From the NCBI GenBank assembly GCA_017522255.1, contig JAFWZP010000096.1:1-64000 (forward strand): a stretch of 64,000 bases of DNA, written 5' to 3'. Shown piece after piece: positions 29,009 through 37,659 of this stretch. The notes beneath the pieces were generated by a model that worked only from the letters and a program-made list of their open reading frames with translations, was not told the DNA's origin and searched no databases. The DNA is from Bacteroidales bacterium (lineage in GTDB: Bacteria; Bacteroidota; Bacteroidia; Bacteroidales; P3). The position numbers were made by a program, and so were the translations under genes. Numbering within the stretch: position 1 is the stretch's first letter; every line of letters starts with the position of its first letter.

Positions 29009-30451
29009 CTATTGATTAAACTTCTTTTCCAACTCTTCAACCCAAAAACGAAATTGTTTATCGGTTTCGGCAAGATTAGTTACTGTTTTGCATGCGTGCA
29101 ATACTGTGGCATGGTCTTTGTTGCCACATTGCAAACCTATTATAGCCAACGATGCTTTTGTCATTTTTTTGGCAAAATACATAGCCAATTGACGAGCTTG
29201 TACTATTTCGCGTTTGCGAGTATGCGACTGTATGCTTTCTATTGGCAAATTGAAATAATCGCATATTACCTTTTGTATATAATCGATGGTTATTTCGCGA
29301 GCAGTATTTTTCACAAATTTGTCTATCATCTGTTTAGCCAAATCAATAGTTATCTGCTTTTTATTTAACGACGATTGAGCCATCAACGATATCAATGCTC
29401 CTTCGAGTTCACGAACATTGGTGTTAATATTATATGCAATGTATTCTATCACCTCGTGAGGCATTTCCACACCATCGTTGGCCAACTTTTGTTTAAGAAT
29501 AGCCATACGTGTTTCTACGTTCGGTGCTTGAATATCTGCCGACAATCCCCACTTCAAACGCGAAATCAATCTCGATTCCAACCCGGCCAAATCGGCAGGT
29601 GCTTTATCGGTAGTGATAATGATTTGTTTACCTCTTTGGTGCAAGTAGTTGAATATGTGAAAAAATGCTTCTTGAGTTTTTTGCACTCTGTTTTCCCAAA
29701 AGTGTATGTCGTCAATAATAAGCACATCTATCATTTCATAGAAGTGCATAAAGTCATTGACAGTCTGATTTGCCGATGCTTCACGAAACTGTTGCGAAAA
29801 CTGCTCGGCTGTAACATACAAAACTGTTTTGTCGGGATATTTCTCTTTTGTTTTTATACCAATGGCATGTGCCAAATGGGTTTTTCCCAATCCGGCATTA
29901 CCATATATCAAAAGAGGATTAAAACTAGTGCGACCCGGATTTTCGGCTATAGCATACCCTGCCGAACGTGCTAATCGGTTACACTCCCCTTCTACAAAAT
30001 TTTCCAATGTGTAATTACCATTTAATTGCGAATGTATTCTCACTTTTTGAATACCCGGTATGGTGAAAGGATTAGGAAAATCCTTAGCATTTTCGGTATT
30101 AATGTTGATAGGCATATCTTTTGGCAAATTATGAACGGCTTTGTATCCTGTGGAAGGCAAGACCACATTGGTTCCGGAACCAATAGTTCTTTCCATCAAA
30201 ATAGTGTAACGCAATTGTGCACCATTACCCAATTCACGACGTATGGTCTTTCGCAAAAGATCGATATAATGCTCTTCCAAATACTCGTAAAAGTAATGAC
30301 TTGGCACCTGGATAGTCAATACACTATTCTCCAATTGCAACGGAACAATAGGTCTAAACCAAGTGTTGAACAACTGTTCGTTTTGCAATATATCTCGTAT
30401 AACACCAAGACATTTATTCCAAACTATTTTACAATCTTTATTAGCAATCAT
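29009..30451 (-). CDS. dnaA: Chromosomal replication initiator DnaA
   Basis: 480 aa from ATG at 30449-30451. Domain I (WNKCLGVIRDIL to about 90), linker, AAA+ domain III with Walker A GNAGLGKTH, Walker B VLIIDDIHFW and sensor region GLESRLISRLKWG, and domain IV with the signature CGNKDHATVLHACKTV that reads DnaA boxes. It is the replication initiator. It has its own promoter and terminator. dnaN and recF are not adjacent, as is common in Bacteroidetes. Confidence 0.96.
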   Translation of the reverse strand: MIANKDCKIVWNKCLGVIRDILQNEQLFNTWFRPIVPLQLENSVLTIQVPSHYFYEYLEEHYIDLLRKTIRRELGNGAQLRYTILMERTIGSGTNVVLPSTGYKAVHNLPKDMPININTENAKDFPNPFTIPGIQKVRIHSQLNGNYTLENFVEGECNRLARSAGYAIAENPGRTSFNPLLIYGNAGLGKTHLAHAIGIKTKEKYPDKTVLYVTAEQFSQQFREASANQTVNDFMHFYEMIDVLIIDDIHFWENRVQKTQEAFFHIFNYLHQRGKQIIITTDKAPADLAGLESRLISRLKWGLSADIQAPNVETRMAILKQKLANDGVEMPHEVIEYIAYNINTNVRELEGALISLMAQSSLNKKQITIDLAKQMIDKFVKNTAREITIDYIQKVICDYFNLPIESIQSHTRKREIVQARQLAMYFAKKMTKASLAIIGLQCGNKDHATVLHACKTVTNLAETDKQFRFWVEELEKKFNQ

Positions 30452-30517
30452 TTTTTTATAGTAATATCTATATTTTAAATGTATTACGATATATTTTTCT
30501 TTTCGTATTTTCGTTTG

Positions 30518-30525
30518 CAAATTTA
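30518..30525 (-). promoter_or_regulatory. Candidate dnaA promoter
   Basis: Minus-strand TAAATTTG followed by CAAAC fits the -7 consensus, about 67 bp before the dnaA ATG. Confidence 0.6.
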
Positions 30526-31166
30526 TAAAGAAAAAAACAATTGCATGTTTGAAAAAAAATTTGCATAATTCATTTTTTTTATGTACTGAAAACAGCCTTT
30601 TTAATAGCTCTTTTTACCCAAGTAGCAACAACAATCTGATAAATAAACAAATAATAAAAACTACCACTCAAGCGGCGGAATATAATACTTTTTTTTCAAT
30701 AAAAAAAATATTTTTTACACTTTCTCACTTTTTCACCTTCTTTTTATTCAAAACCGATAAATATTACTAATAATCAAAAGCATATAAACAAGCCGTATTT
30801 GCAATTATCTATACATCAAAACATTAAACTATACTATTGATAATTAACAACATAGAAACATTCACAATAAAGATATAAAGCATTAAACATCTTATATTAC
30901 AACAATATATGACAATAAAAGCAAGCATAATTTGATTAATACCACTTATGCACATTTTTTTGTTAGAATAAAATCCAAAAAAAATCGCACAAGCAAAAAA
31001 AAACTACAGATAAGACAAATTTTATTCATTCGAGAGTTATTTTTTATACATACAAAGATTTTTTTTCGCAGTGTAAAATACAACGAAGTTTCGATGAATT
31101 GCAGAACAACAAATAATCTCTCAATATTCAAAACATATTGTTGAATAAAAAAGTGTAGACAACCTA
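30526..31166. other. AT-rich gap upstream of dnaA with one DnaA box
   Basis: About 640 bp of extreme AT content and long A or T runs, with one perfect DnaA box TTATGCACA at 30946-30954. Candidate origin or dnaA autoregulation region, but a single box is not enough to call oriC. No gene was recognised. Confidence 0.35.
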
Positions 31167-31263
31167 TGTTGCGAAGATTTTCAACAACGACGGGAGAAAA
31201 TCCAAACAACATCACGAGGAAATTCGAACAATGTCGAGAGGAATATTTATCTCCCTCCCGACT
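31167..31263. repeat. Word array G (21/22-nt period) at the rlmN 3' end
   Basis: Words at 31167 (TGTTGCGAAG), 31188 (CGACGGGAGA), 31210 (CATCACGAGG), 31232 (TGTCGAGAGG) and 31254 (CCTCCCGACT). Steps are 21, 22, 22 and 22. The family word CATCACGAGG is identical to that in array F. The array runs into the rlmN stop codon. Confidence 0.7.
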
Positions 31264-32278
31264 ATTCCATTTTACCTGCCAATAAGCCACATGCAGCCAT
31301 TATATCCTCACCTCTCGAAGCCCTTATAGTGCATATAATACCCTCGTTTGACAAATAGTCTCTAAATGCTATCATTTTATCCATATCCACTCCCTCAAGA
31401 GGCACTCCTTCAGAAACGTGAAATCTGATAAGATTGACTCTGCATTTTAAATGATGTAACAATTTTACAAGTTTTCCGGCATTCTCTTCATCGTCATTAA
31501 AATCTTTAAAAACAATATATTCAAACGACAGTCGGCGTTGACCACTCCAATCATATTTTCTAAGCATACGCACTATCTCGCTATGAGGATACGCTTTTTG
31601 CATAGGCATTATTTGTGATCGTTTGTCGCCTGTAGGAGCATGAAGACTTACTGCTAAATGACATTCTGTTTTTTCCATAAACTCTCTTATTCCGGGTATT
31701 ACGCCTACCGTAGACACCGTTATACGTCTCGGACTCATAGCTACTCCCCATTCCGAAGTAAGAACCTGTATGCTTTGAAGCACAGCATCAAAATTATCGA
31801 AAGGTTCGCCCATGCCCATATACACTATGTTGGTTAAAGACAAACTTTCAGGAATGCTGAATATTTGATTCAATATTTCCGCTGCAGTAAGATTACCCTT
31901 AAAGCCCAGCTTGCCGGTAACACAAAATTTACAGCCCATCTTACAACCTATCTGCGACGATATACACAATGTCGCCCTGTCTTTGTCAGGAATATAAACA
32001 CTTTCGACGTAATGATTTTCACCAACCGAAAAAAGATACTTCTTTGTGCCATCGACAGATGTCTGCGAATGAACAGGTTCTCTCTTTTCCAACACATATA
32101 ATTCATTAAGACGCGAACGTATTTTGAGTGAAAGATTAGTCATCTCATCAATGCTTGAGCAACGTTTCTTGTACAACCAATCGGCCATCTGCTTGGCTGT
32201 AAACTTAGGAAACTTTTCGTTTTCACAAACTTGTTGCAAATCATTTAATGTGTATCCAAATAAATTATCTTTTTTCAT
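31262..32278 (-). CDS. rlmN: 23S rRNA/tRNA adenine-C2 methyltransferase RlmN
   Basis: 338 aa radical SAM enzyme. SSQIGCKMGCKFCVTGKLG holds the CX3CX2C cluster motif. Further family blocks are NIVYMGMGEPFDN and ACGLLAGKME with the catalytic C-terminal Cys. It methylates A2503 of 23S rRNA and A37 of some tRNAs. It lies 42 bp after the 7TM-HD gene on the same strand, probably one operon. Confidence 0.95.
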   Translation of the reverse strand: MKKDNLFGYTLNDLQQVCENEKFPKFTAKQMADWLYKKRCSSIDEMTNLSLKIRSRLNELYVLEKREPVHSQTSVDGTKKYLFSVGENHYVESVYIPDKDRATLCISSQIGCKMGCKFCVTGKLGFKGNLTAAEILNQIFSIPESLSLTNIVYMGMGEPFDNFDAVLQSIQVLTSEWGVAMSPRRITVSTVGVIPGIREFMEKTECHLAVSLHAPTGDKRSQIMPMQKAYPHSEIVRMLRKYDWSGQRRLSFEYIVFKDFNDDEENAGKLVKLLHHLKCRVNLIRFHVSEGVPLEGVDMDKMIAFRDYLSNEGIICTIRASRGEDIMAACGLLAGKME

Positions 32279-32320
32279 CAGCGATATATATTTTACTATA
32301 CATTATGTATACTACTATTT

Positions 32321-34360
32321 CTACTTTCCTTTCGAGCCATCAACCACAGGATAAGCAATTCTTACATGGTATATGCTCAGCATTTTATCTTTAAGGATAC
32401 GCTTTATTGTGTCGATGTCTCTGAAAGTGATATTACAATTAGAAAATTGATTATCTCGTATCTTACCTTCAACTATTCTGTCTATTAATGAACTTATCGA
32501 TTCTTTATCATGAGTATTCAAACTCCTTACGGCGGCTTCCACCGAGTCTACGAGCATTACTACAGCTGTTTCTCTCGAATACGGTTTGGGTCCATTGTAG
32601 GCAAATAAAGCCTCATCCACCGGTTCATCGGGGTGTTCTATGATATAGCGATTATAGAAGTAGCCTGTTTTGGTTGTGCCGTGATGTGTGCGTATAAAAT
32701 CAATAACGCCTTCGGGCAAATGATATTTTTTTGCCATTTCTACACCATTTCTCACGTGTGCGATAATAATCGAAGCACTATTCTCACTTTCCAATTCGGC
32801 ATGAGGATTGAAACCCGAAGTTTGATTTTCGGTAAAATACAATGGTGCATACATCTTTCCTATATCATGATACAATGCACCTACACGTGCCAACAACGAG
32901 TCGCCACCTATTTCGTTTATCATATCTTCGGCGATATTGGCAACCTGCACCGAATGCTGAAAAGTGCCGGGTGCTTTGTTCGACAAATCTCGCAATGCCT
33001 TGGTGTTGGTACTAGAAATTTCGAGTAGTGTAAGCACCGATACAAAACCAAATATCTTTTCGAACAAATAAGTGAATGGAAATGCCATAAGCAATAGTAA
33101 AGCATTGCAAAAGAATATCAAAAATCGATTCACATTTACATTCTCCAATGTTGTATCTTGACTTAAAACTCCGGCAACATATATAGCCGAATAAGTAAGA
33201 AACACTATCAAACTAACTACAAAGAAGTTGCTCCTATGCTCGAAATTCTTTACACTGATTATGCTCATCATACCGGCTATAAGCTGATAAAAAATAAACT
33301 CGAAGCTATTTGGCACAAACGACGCTATAATTATAATGATGACTAAATGAATGTATAATGCCACTCTCATATCAAAAAATACCCTTACCAATATAGGAGC
33401 CAAACACAAAGGAGCTAACATAACCAAATCGGGATTGATACGCAACAGCATAGCCACCATAAAGCACATCAAAAATATAATAAACAACACAAAAGTTACC
33501 TTCTTATTGTCGGTAAGCAAAGGATGCTTGATAAGTGCCAAGAATAAAAACAATGCCGTAAATGCTATTATTATCAACAAATACAAGCCTATGTTTCGGT
33601 TAAGTACCGAATAGTTTACATCAAAGCGTGTCTTTTTTTCGCCTTCCAACGATTTAAGCACATTGGCTTTTTCGGGTGTTATGTACTCTCCTTTCGATAT
33701 TATAAGTTGCCCCATCGATACCATACCCGATGCCGAAGATATTTGCGACAAACGCGAATCCTCTTCCAATTTAGTTCTTATATCATCGAAAACTATATTC
33801 GGCTGCAATACATTGTTCAATAGATATATTCGCAACGAATCTGATTTACCGTAACCTTCAAGTTGCTCGTGCAACAAATCATTAATCTGTGCTTTGGAGT
33901 AAAAATCGTTATACTCCCGAGTAGTTCCCACATTTCCTTTGAGCAATACTATCGTTCTGTTTATATCCACCTTGTCGGGTAATTGTAAATAGCCACGTGA
34001 ATATATTCGAGTTACCAACCTCAGCAGTTCATTGCGTTGATAATTGGTAAGAGTCCAATCCATATTAAGCAATTGGTTTTCGACCTTACTATAAACTACC
34101 GAATCAAAATAAAAAAACAACAAAGCATCACTCTTTGCAGTTGCTATATCTCTATCTATTTCTTCTTGCGATTTTTGTACAGCAAAATCGAATGGGGCAT
34201 ATAAATCTTCGCTATTCCAAAAACCTCCTGCCACAAAATCATAGTCCGATTTTTTTTGATTGGGAAATACCAATAATATCAAAAACGAGACTAACAACAC
34301 TGCCAATACTTTGTATACCAACGAAAAATTTGTCAGCAACCAATATAATATTTTCTTCAT
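32321..34360 (-). CDS. pgpH: 7TM-HD phosphohydrolase (PgpH-like)
   Basis: 679 aa. N-terminal membrane anchor, extracellular 7TMR-HDED domain (about 45-255), seven-helix region (about 260-440), then a cytoplasmic HD domain with HSVQVANIAEDM, ALYHDIGKMYAP, HARNGVEMAKKY and RTHHGTTKTGYF. The family includes c-di-AMP phosphodiesterases, so it probably controls c-di-AMP, which in turn affects osmotic and wall homeostasis. Gene symbol is by family resemblance. It is upstream of rlmN. Confidence 0.85.
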   Translation of the reverse strand: MKKILYWLLTNFSLVYKVLAVLLVSFLILLVFPNQKKSDYDFVAGGFWNSEDLYAPFDFAVQKSQEEIDRDIATAKSDALLFFYFDSVVYSKVENQLLNMDWTLTNYQRNELLRLVTRIYSRGYLQLPDKVDINRTIVLLKGNVGTTREYNDFYSKAQINDLLHEQLEGYGKSDSLRIYLLNNVLQPNIVFDDIRTKLEEDSRLSQISSASGMVSMGQLIISKGEYITPEKANVLKSLEGEKKTRFDVNYSVLNRNIGLYLLIIIAFTALFLFLALIKHPLLTDNKKVTFVLFIIFLMCFMVAMLLRINPDLVMLAPLCLAPILVRVFFDMRVALYIHLVIIIIIASFVPNSFEFIFYQLIAGMMSIISVKNFEHRSNFFVVSLIVFLTYSAIYVAGVLSQDTTLENVNVNRFLIFFCNALLLLMAFPFTYLFEKIFGFVSVLTLLEISSTNTKALRDLSNKAPGTFQHSVQVANIAEDMINEIGGDSLLARVGALYHDIGKMYAPLYFTENQTSGFNPHAELESENSASIIIAHVRNGVEMAKKYHLPEGVIDFIRTHHGTTKTGYFYNRYIIEHPDEPVDEALFAYNGPKPYSRETAVVMLVDSVEAAVRSLNTHDKESISSLIDRIVEGKIRDNQFSNCNITFRDIDTIKRILKDKMLSIYHVRIAYPVVDGSKGK

Positions 34361-34430
34361 TATATGTATAATTTATTGAATATTGTTGAATAACGCACAA
34401 TTATCTTCTTTATTGCCCTATTTTACTAAA

Positions 34431-34696
34431 GGCAACTTCTAAAAATTCCACGTTCTGAGCAAGTATTTATCCTTCTATAAGAACTTTTGCGTTGTTGACT
34501 TCGTCGAAGTTGCTAACGCTCGAAAGAGCTAATGTGAACATTACTCTTTCTCGCTTAATCGCAACTTTGTGTTTTTTACCGAAATCTTTCTATTTCTTTT
34601 TCAATCACATAGCCCGCTATGCTCAATCAAAAGAAAGTAGAAATCTTTCTAGTAAAAAATCACAAATCACCTGCAAAGTAATTTTTAGAAATTGCC
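34431..34696. mobile_element. GGCAA MITE-like element, copy 1 (266 bp)
   Basis: Left end GGCAACTTCTAAAAATT and right end AATTTTTAGAAATTGCC are inverted repeats. The target duplication TAAA is at 34427-34430 and 34697-34700. The central hairpin is CATAGCccGCTATG. Long form, carrying an extra segment of about 75 bp with TCGAAAGAGC. It lies between the 7TM-HD and xth genes and creates a false N-terminal extension of xth. Confidence 0.88.
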
Positions 34697-34782
34697 TAAA
34701 GAAACATCACACACCTTACAATAAAAAACGAACTTCTGCGTTTAAGTTCTCAGCAAAAAAAATAAAAACGAGGTACAACAAT

Positions 34783-35547
34783 ATGAAAATAGCAACCTAC
34801 AATGTCAACGGCATACGAGCAGCTATGGGTAAGGGTTTTATGGAATGGCTTACTGTTACTTCGCCCGATGTGCTATGCCTGCAAGAAACAAAGGCACAAC
34901 CCGACCAAATACCCTCAATGGATTTTTCGATGGCCGGATATCACACATATATGCACTCTGCCGAAAAGAAGGGATATAGCGGAGTGGCAATACTTTGCAA
35001 ACAAATTCCAGATATAGTACAAGTGGGTATAGGTATTCCGGAATACGATAGAGAAGGACGCTTTTTACGCGCCGACTTTGGCGACCTTTCGGTGATAAGT
35101 GTGTATCATCCAAGTGGCACAAGTGGCGACCAACGCCAAGACTTTAAAATGAAGTGGCTCGACGATTTTCAAAATTATATCAACGACCTAAAGCATCAAC
35201 GACCCAACCTTGTTATTTGTGGCGATTTTAATATATGCCACCAAGCTATAGACATCCACGACCCGGTGCGCAATGCCAACAACTCAGGCTTTTTGCCCGA
35301 AGAAAGAGAATGGATTGGAAATTTTTTGAAATCGGGATTTATAGACACTTTCCGATACTTCAATCCTCAACCACATAACTATACGTGGTGGAGCTACCGC
35401 TTTAACGCAAGAGCCAACAACAAAGGGTGGCGTATAGATTACATAATGGTTGCCGACCATTTGCGTGAACGACTCGTTCGTTCGGTGATATTGCCCGAAG
35501 CAAAACACTCCGACCATTGCCCTATGATGACCGAAATAAATCAATAA
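34783..35547 (+). CDS. xth: Exodeoxyribonuclease III (AP endonuclease)
   Basis: 254 aa from ATG at 34783. The open frame extends 97 codons upstream, but that part is the MITE copy and not homologous. Motifs: TYNVNGIRAA, CLQETKAQ (metal Glu), GYSGVAIL, CGDFNICH and a C-terminal SDHCPM. It is a 3'-exonuclease and AP endonuclease in base excision repair. The C-terminal FNARANNKGWRIDYI block is normal. Confidence 0.95.
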   Translation: MKIATYNVNGIRAAMGKGFMEWLTVTSPDVLCLQETKAQPDQIPSMDFSMAGYHTYMHSAEKKGYSGVAILCKQIPDIVQVGIGIPEYDREGRFLRADFGDLSVISVYHPSGTSGDQRQDFKMKWLDDFQNYINDLKHQRPNLVICGDFNICHQAIDIHDPVRNANNSGFLPEEREWIGNFLKSGFIDTFRYFNPQPHNYTWWSYRFNARANNKGWRIDYIMVADHLRERLVRSVILPEAKHSDHCPMMTEINQ

Positions 35548-35580
35548 TAAAATAAACAAAAACATTTAAATAATATATCA

Positions 35581-36573
35581 ATGATGAAAAAGATATTAAT
35601 AGGAATAACAGTGCTATCAATAGTAATGACATCGTGTGTGTCGATGGAAAAGTATGCAGCATTGGAGTCGAAAAACGACAGATTGAACAAACAATACTCG
35701 ATAACCAAAGACGAATTGGCAGCCACCAATAGCGAGAATAAACGCTTGTTGGAACAAAACAAGCAACTTAGAGGCACTATAAGCAATAACGAAAAAGACA
35801 TCGAACGCCTCAACGACGAGCTAAAACAGTTGAACGCTGAATACTCTGCAGCCAAAAAGAAATACGAAGAAACCACAGCTGCATATATGGCTCAGCTTAC
35901 GGGCAAAAACAATGATTTGACATCAGCACGTCTACTATTGGAAGAACGTGAAAAAGAACTCAACGAAAAAGAAAGTCGTTTGGAAGTGCTACAAAAAGAA
36001 TACGAAGAACGCAAAGAACACATGAACGACCTTACTCGCAAACTGGAAGAGAAAGAACAAGAATTGAAAAAAGCCCTCGAAGAAAAAGAACGAGCCATAA
36101 ACGAAATACGCCAAAAAGTAGCCGACGCTTTGGTAGGGTTTGAAAACAAAGGTTTGAAGATTGAGGTAAAAGATGGTAAAGTGTATGTATCGATGGAAGA
36201 TAAATTGCTGTTTGCTTCGGGTAGTTGGACAGTATCGGCAGAAGGTATGAAAGCCATAACCGAGCTATCAAAGATATTGGAAGAAAACACTGATATAAAT
36301 GTAATGGTGGAAGGACATACCGACAATGTGGCCTATCGTGGCAAAAACGAAGTAAAAGACAATTGGGATCTAAGTGTAATGCGTGCCACAGCCATAGTGA
36401 AAGCATTACTTAAAAACTCTACCATCGCCCCAAATCGTATAACCGCATCGGGAAGAGGCGAATATGTGCCTAAGGTAGACAATAGCACCAAAGAAAATCG
36501 TGCTATAAATCGTCGCACCGAAATTATACTTACTCCAAAATACGTAGAATTATTAGACATTCTTTCAAAATAA
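35581..36573 (+). CDS. OmpA-family lipoprotein with coiled coil
   Basis: 330 aa (or 329 from the second Met). Lipobox SIVMTSC at the N-terminus, a long Lys/Glu coiled coil (about 25-185), then an OmpA C-terminal domain (about 205-325) with EGHTDNVAYRG and RRTEIIL holding the Asp/Arg pair that binds peptidoglycan. It should tether outer membrane to wall. It lies 33 bp after xth, followed by a terminator. Confidence 0.9.
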   Translation: MMKKILIGITVLSIVMTSCVSMEKYAALESKNDRLNKQYSITKDELAATNSENKRLLEQNKQLRGTISNNEKDIERLNDELKQLNAEYSAAKKKYEETTAAYMAQLTGKNNDLTSARLLLEEREKELNEKESRLEVLQKEYEERKEHMNDLTRKLEEKEQELKKALEEKERAINEIRQKVADALVGFENKGLKIEVKDGKVYVSMEDKLLFASGSWTVSAEGMKAITELSKILEENTDINVMVEGHTDNVAYRGKNEVKDNWDLSVMRATAIVKALLKNSTIAPNRITASGRGEYVPKVDNSTKENRAINRRTEIILTPKYVELLDILSK

Positions 36574-36595
36574 AACGAACAATTTCATAACTTAT

Positions 36596-36625
36596 AAAGG
36601 GATATATCTTCGAGGTATATCCCTT
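36596..36625 (+). terminator. Terminator of the OmpA lipoprotein gene
   Basis: AAAGGGATATA and TATATCCCTTT form a stem around TCTTCGAGG, followed by ATTTATTTT. Confidence 0.85.
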
Positions 36626-36636
36626 TATTTATTTTA

Positions 36637-36910
36637 GGCAACTTCTAAAAATTCCACGTTTCGGAATGATAGTAGAATATTCTTTAAACTTTTGCGTGCT
36701 TTGCGTTGTTGACTTCGTCGATGTTGCTATCGCTCGAAAGAGCTAATGCTAAAGCATTGCTCTTTACTCGCTTAATCGCAACGTTACCGAAATCTTTCTA
36801 TTTCTATTTCTTTTTCAATCGCATAGCCCGCTATGCTCAATCAAAAGAAAGTAGAAATCTTTCTGGCAAAAACTCACAAAGCACCTGCAAAGCAATTTTT
36901 AGAAATTGCC
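36637..36910. mobile_element. GGCAA MITE-like element, copy 2 (274 bp)
   Basis: Terminal inverted repeats as in copy 1. Target duplication TTTA at 36633-36636 and 36911-36914. The central hairpin GCATAGCccGCTATGC is at 36821-36836. Long form with the extra 75-bp segment. It sits just behind the OmpA gene terminator. Confidence 0.9.
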
Positions 36911-36984
36911 TTTAGGCATTTTTCGCCCACCGCCGGATTACTTTTTCAAATAGCTTGAAGCACTTTTTCGTTACCGTTGACATG

Positions 36985-37195
36985 ATAGTATCGAAACTAT
37001 TGTGTGTATAGTATCAAAAGTACTGAAATAATAGTATTGAAACCACTGAAATCATGGTCTGTAAGTGGCACTTGCTAATCATGCAAGTGCCACTTGTAAG
37101 ATGCGCAAGTGGCACTTGCAGACCATATATACAATACTTTTGATAGTATCAATACAACTGTTTTGATACTATGCTTTCAGCACTTTCGATACTAT
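36985..37195. repeat. Mirror-symmetric nested word array D
   Basis: Left words ATAGTATC(G/A) or variants start at 36985, 37008, 37031 and 37054 (exact 23-nt steps). Central palindromes AAGTGSCACTT start at 37063, 37085 and 37107 (exact 22-nt steps). Inverted right words start at 37115, 37138, 37161 and 37184 (exact 23-nt steps). All are symmetric about position 37090. The words pair across the axis but the spacers do not, so this is not a simple hairpin. It lies between the convergent OmpA and S46 genes. From 37196 to 37395 I see no gene, only a weak MITE-end-like stretch near 37330-37352. Confidence 0.9.
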
Positions 37196-37394
37196 GTGTT
37201 CAAGCACGGAGAAAAACCGGTTTAACGGATTTGAAAAAACATTTCAACGGTTGCGAAAAACTGTCGCAACACCATTGCAATTCTTTTTCGCCTATAGTTG
37301 AAAGCAACTTCAACAAAATCAACATTTCACAAATTACATGCAAAGCAATTTTCAATAGCTGCTTACAAAAATTATTTTTCCTGATTTCATACAC

Positions 37395-37431
37395 TAAAAA
37401 AAGAGAGACACGCAAAAAGCGTGTCTCTCTT
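37395..37431 (-). terminator. Terminator of the S46 peptidase gene, displaced by a MITE
   Basis: GAGAGACACGC at 37403-37413 and GCGTGTCTCTC at 37419-37429 form a strong stem. On the minus strand a run of seven T follows. It lies about 230 bp after the S46 stop, with MITE copy 3 between. Confidence 0.85.
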
Positions 37432-37442
37432 CTTAAAGTAAA

Positions 37443-37637
37443 GGCAACTTCTAAAAATTCCACGTTTCGGAATGATAGAAGGACGTTCTTTGAAACTTTT
37501 GCGTGCTTTGCATTTTTTCTTGAAATCTTTCTATTTCTTTCTCAATCGCATAGCCCGCTATGCTCAATCAAAAGAAAGTAGAAATTTTCCTAAGAAAATT
37601 CCGCAAATCACCTGCAAAGCAATTTTTAGAAATTGCC
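37443..37637. mobile_element. GGCAA MITE-like element, copy 3 (195 bp)
   Basis: Terminal repeats intact. Target duplication TAAA at 37439-37442 and 37638-37641. The hairpin core GCATAGCccGCTATGC is present. Short form without the 75-bp segment. It is inserted between the S46 stop codon and its terminator. Confidence 0.9.
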
Positions 37638-37659
37638 TAAAAAGAATAGACGTTTGTTT

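Noticed and set aside
30526-31166. Calling oriC
   Set aside because: Only one DnaA box is visible and skew cannot be judged from one window.
34492-34782. 97-codon N-terminal extension of xth
   Set aside because: It is the translation of MITE copy 1; the family start is the ATG at 34783.
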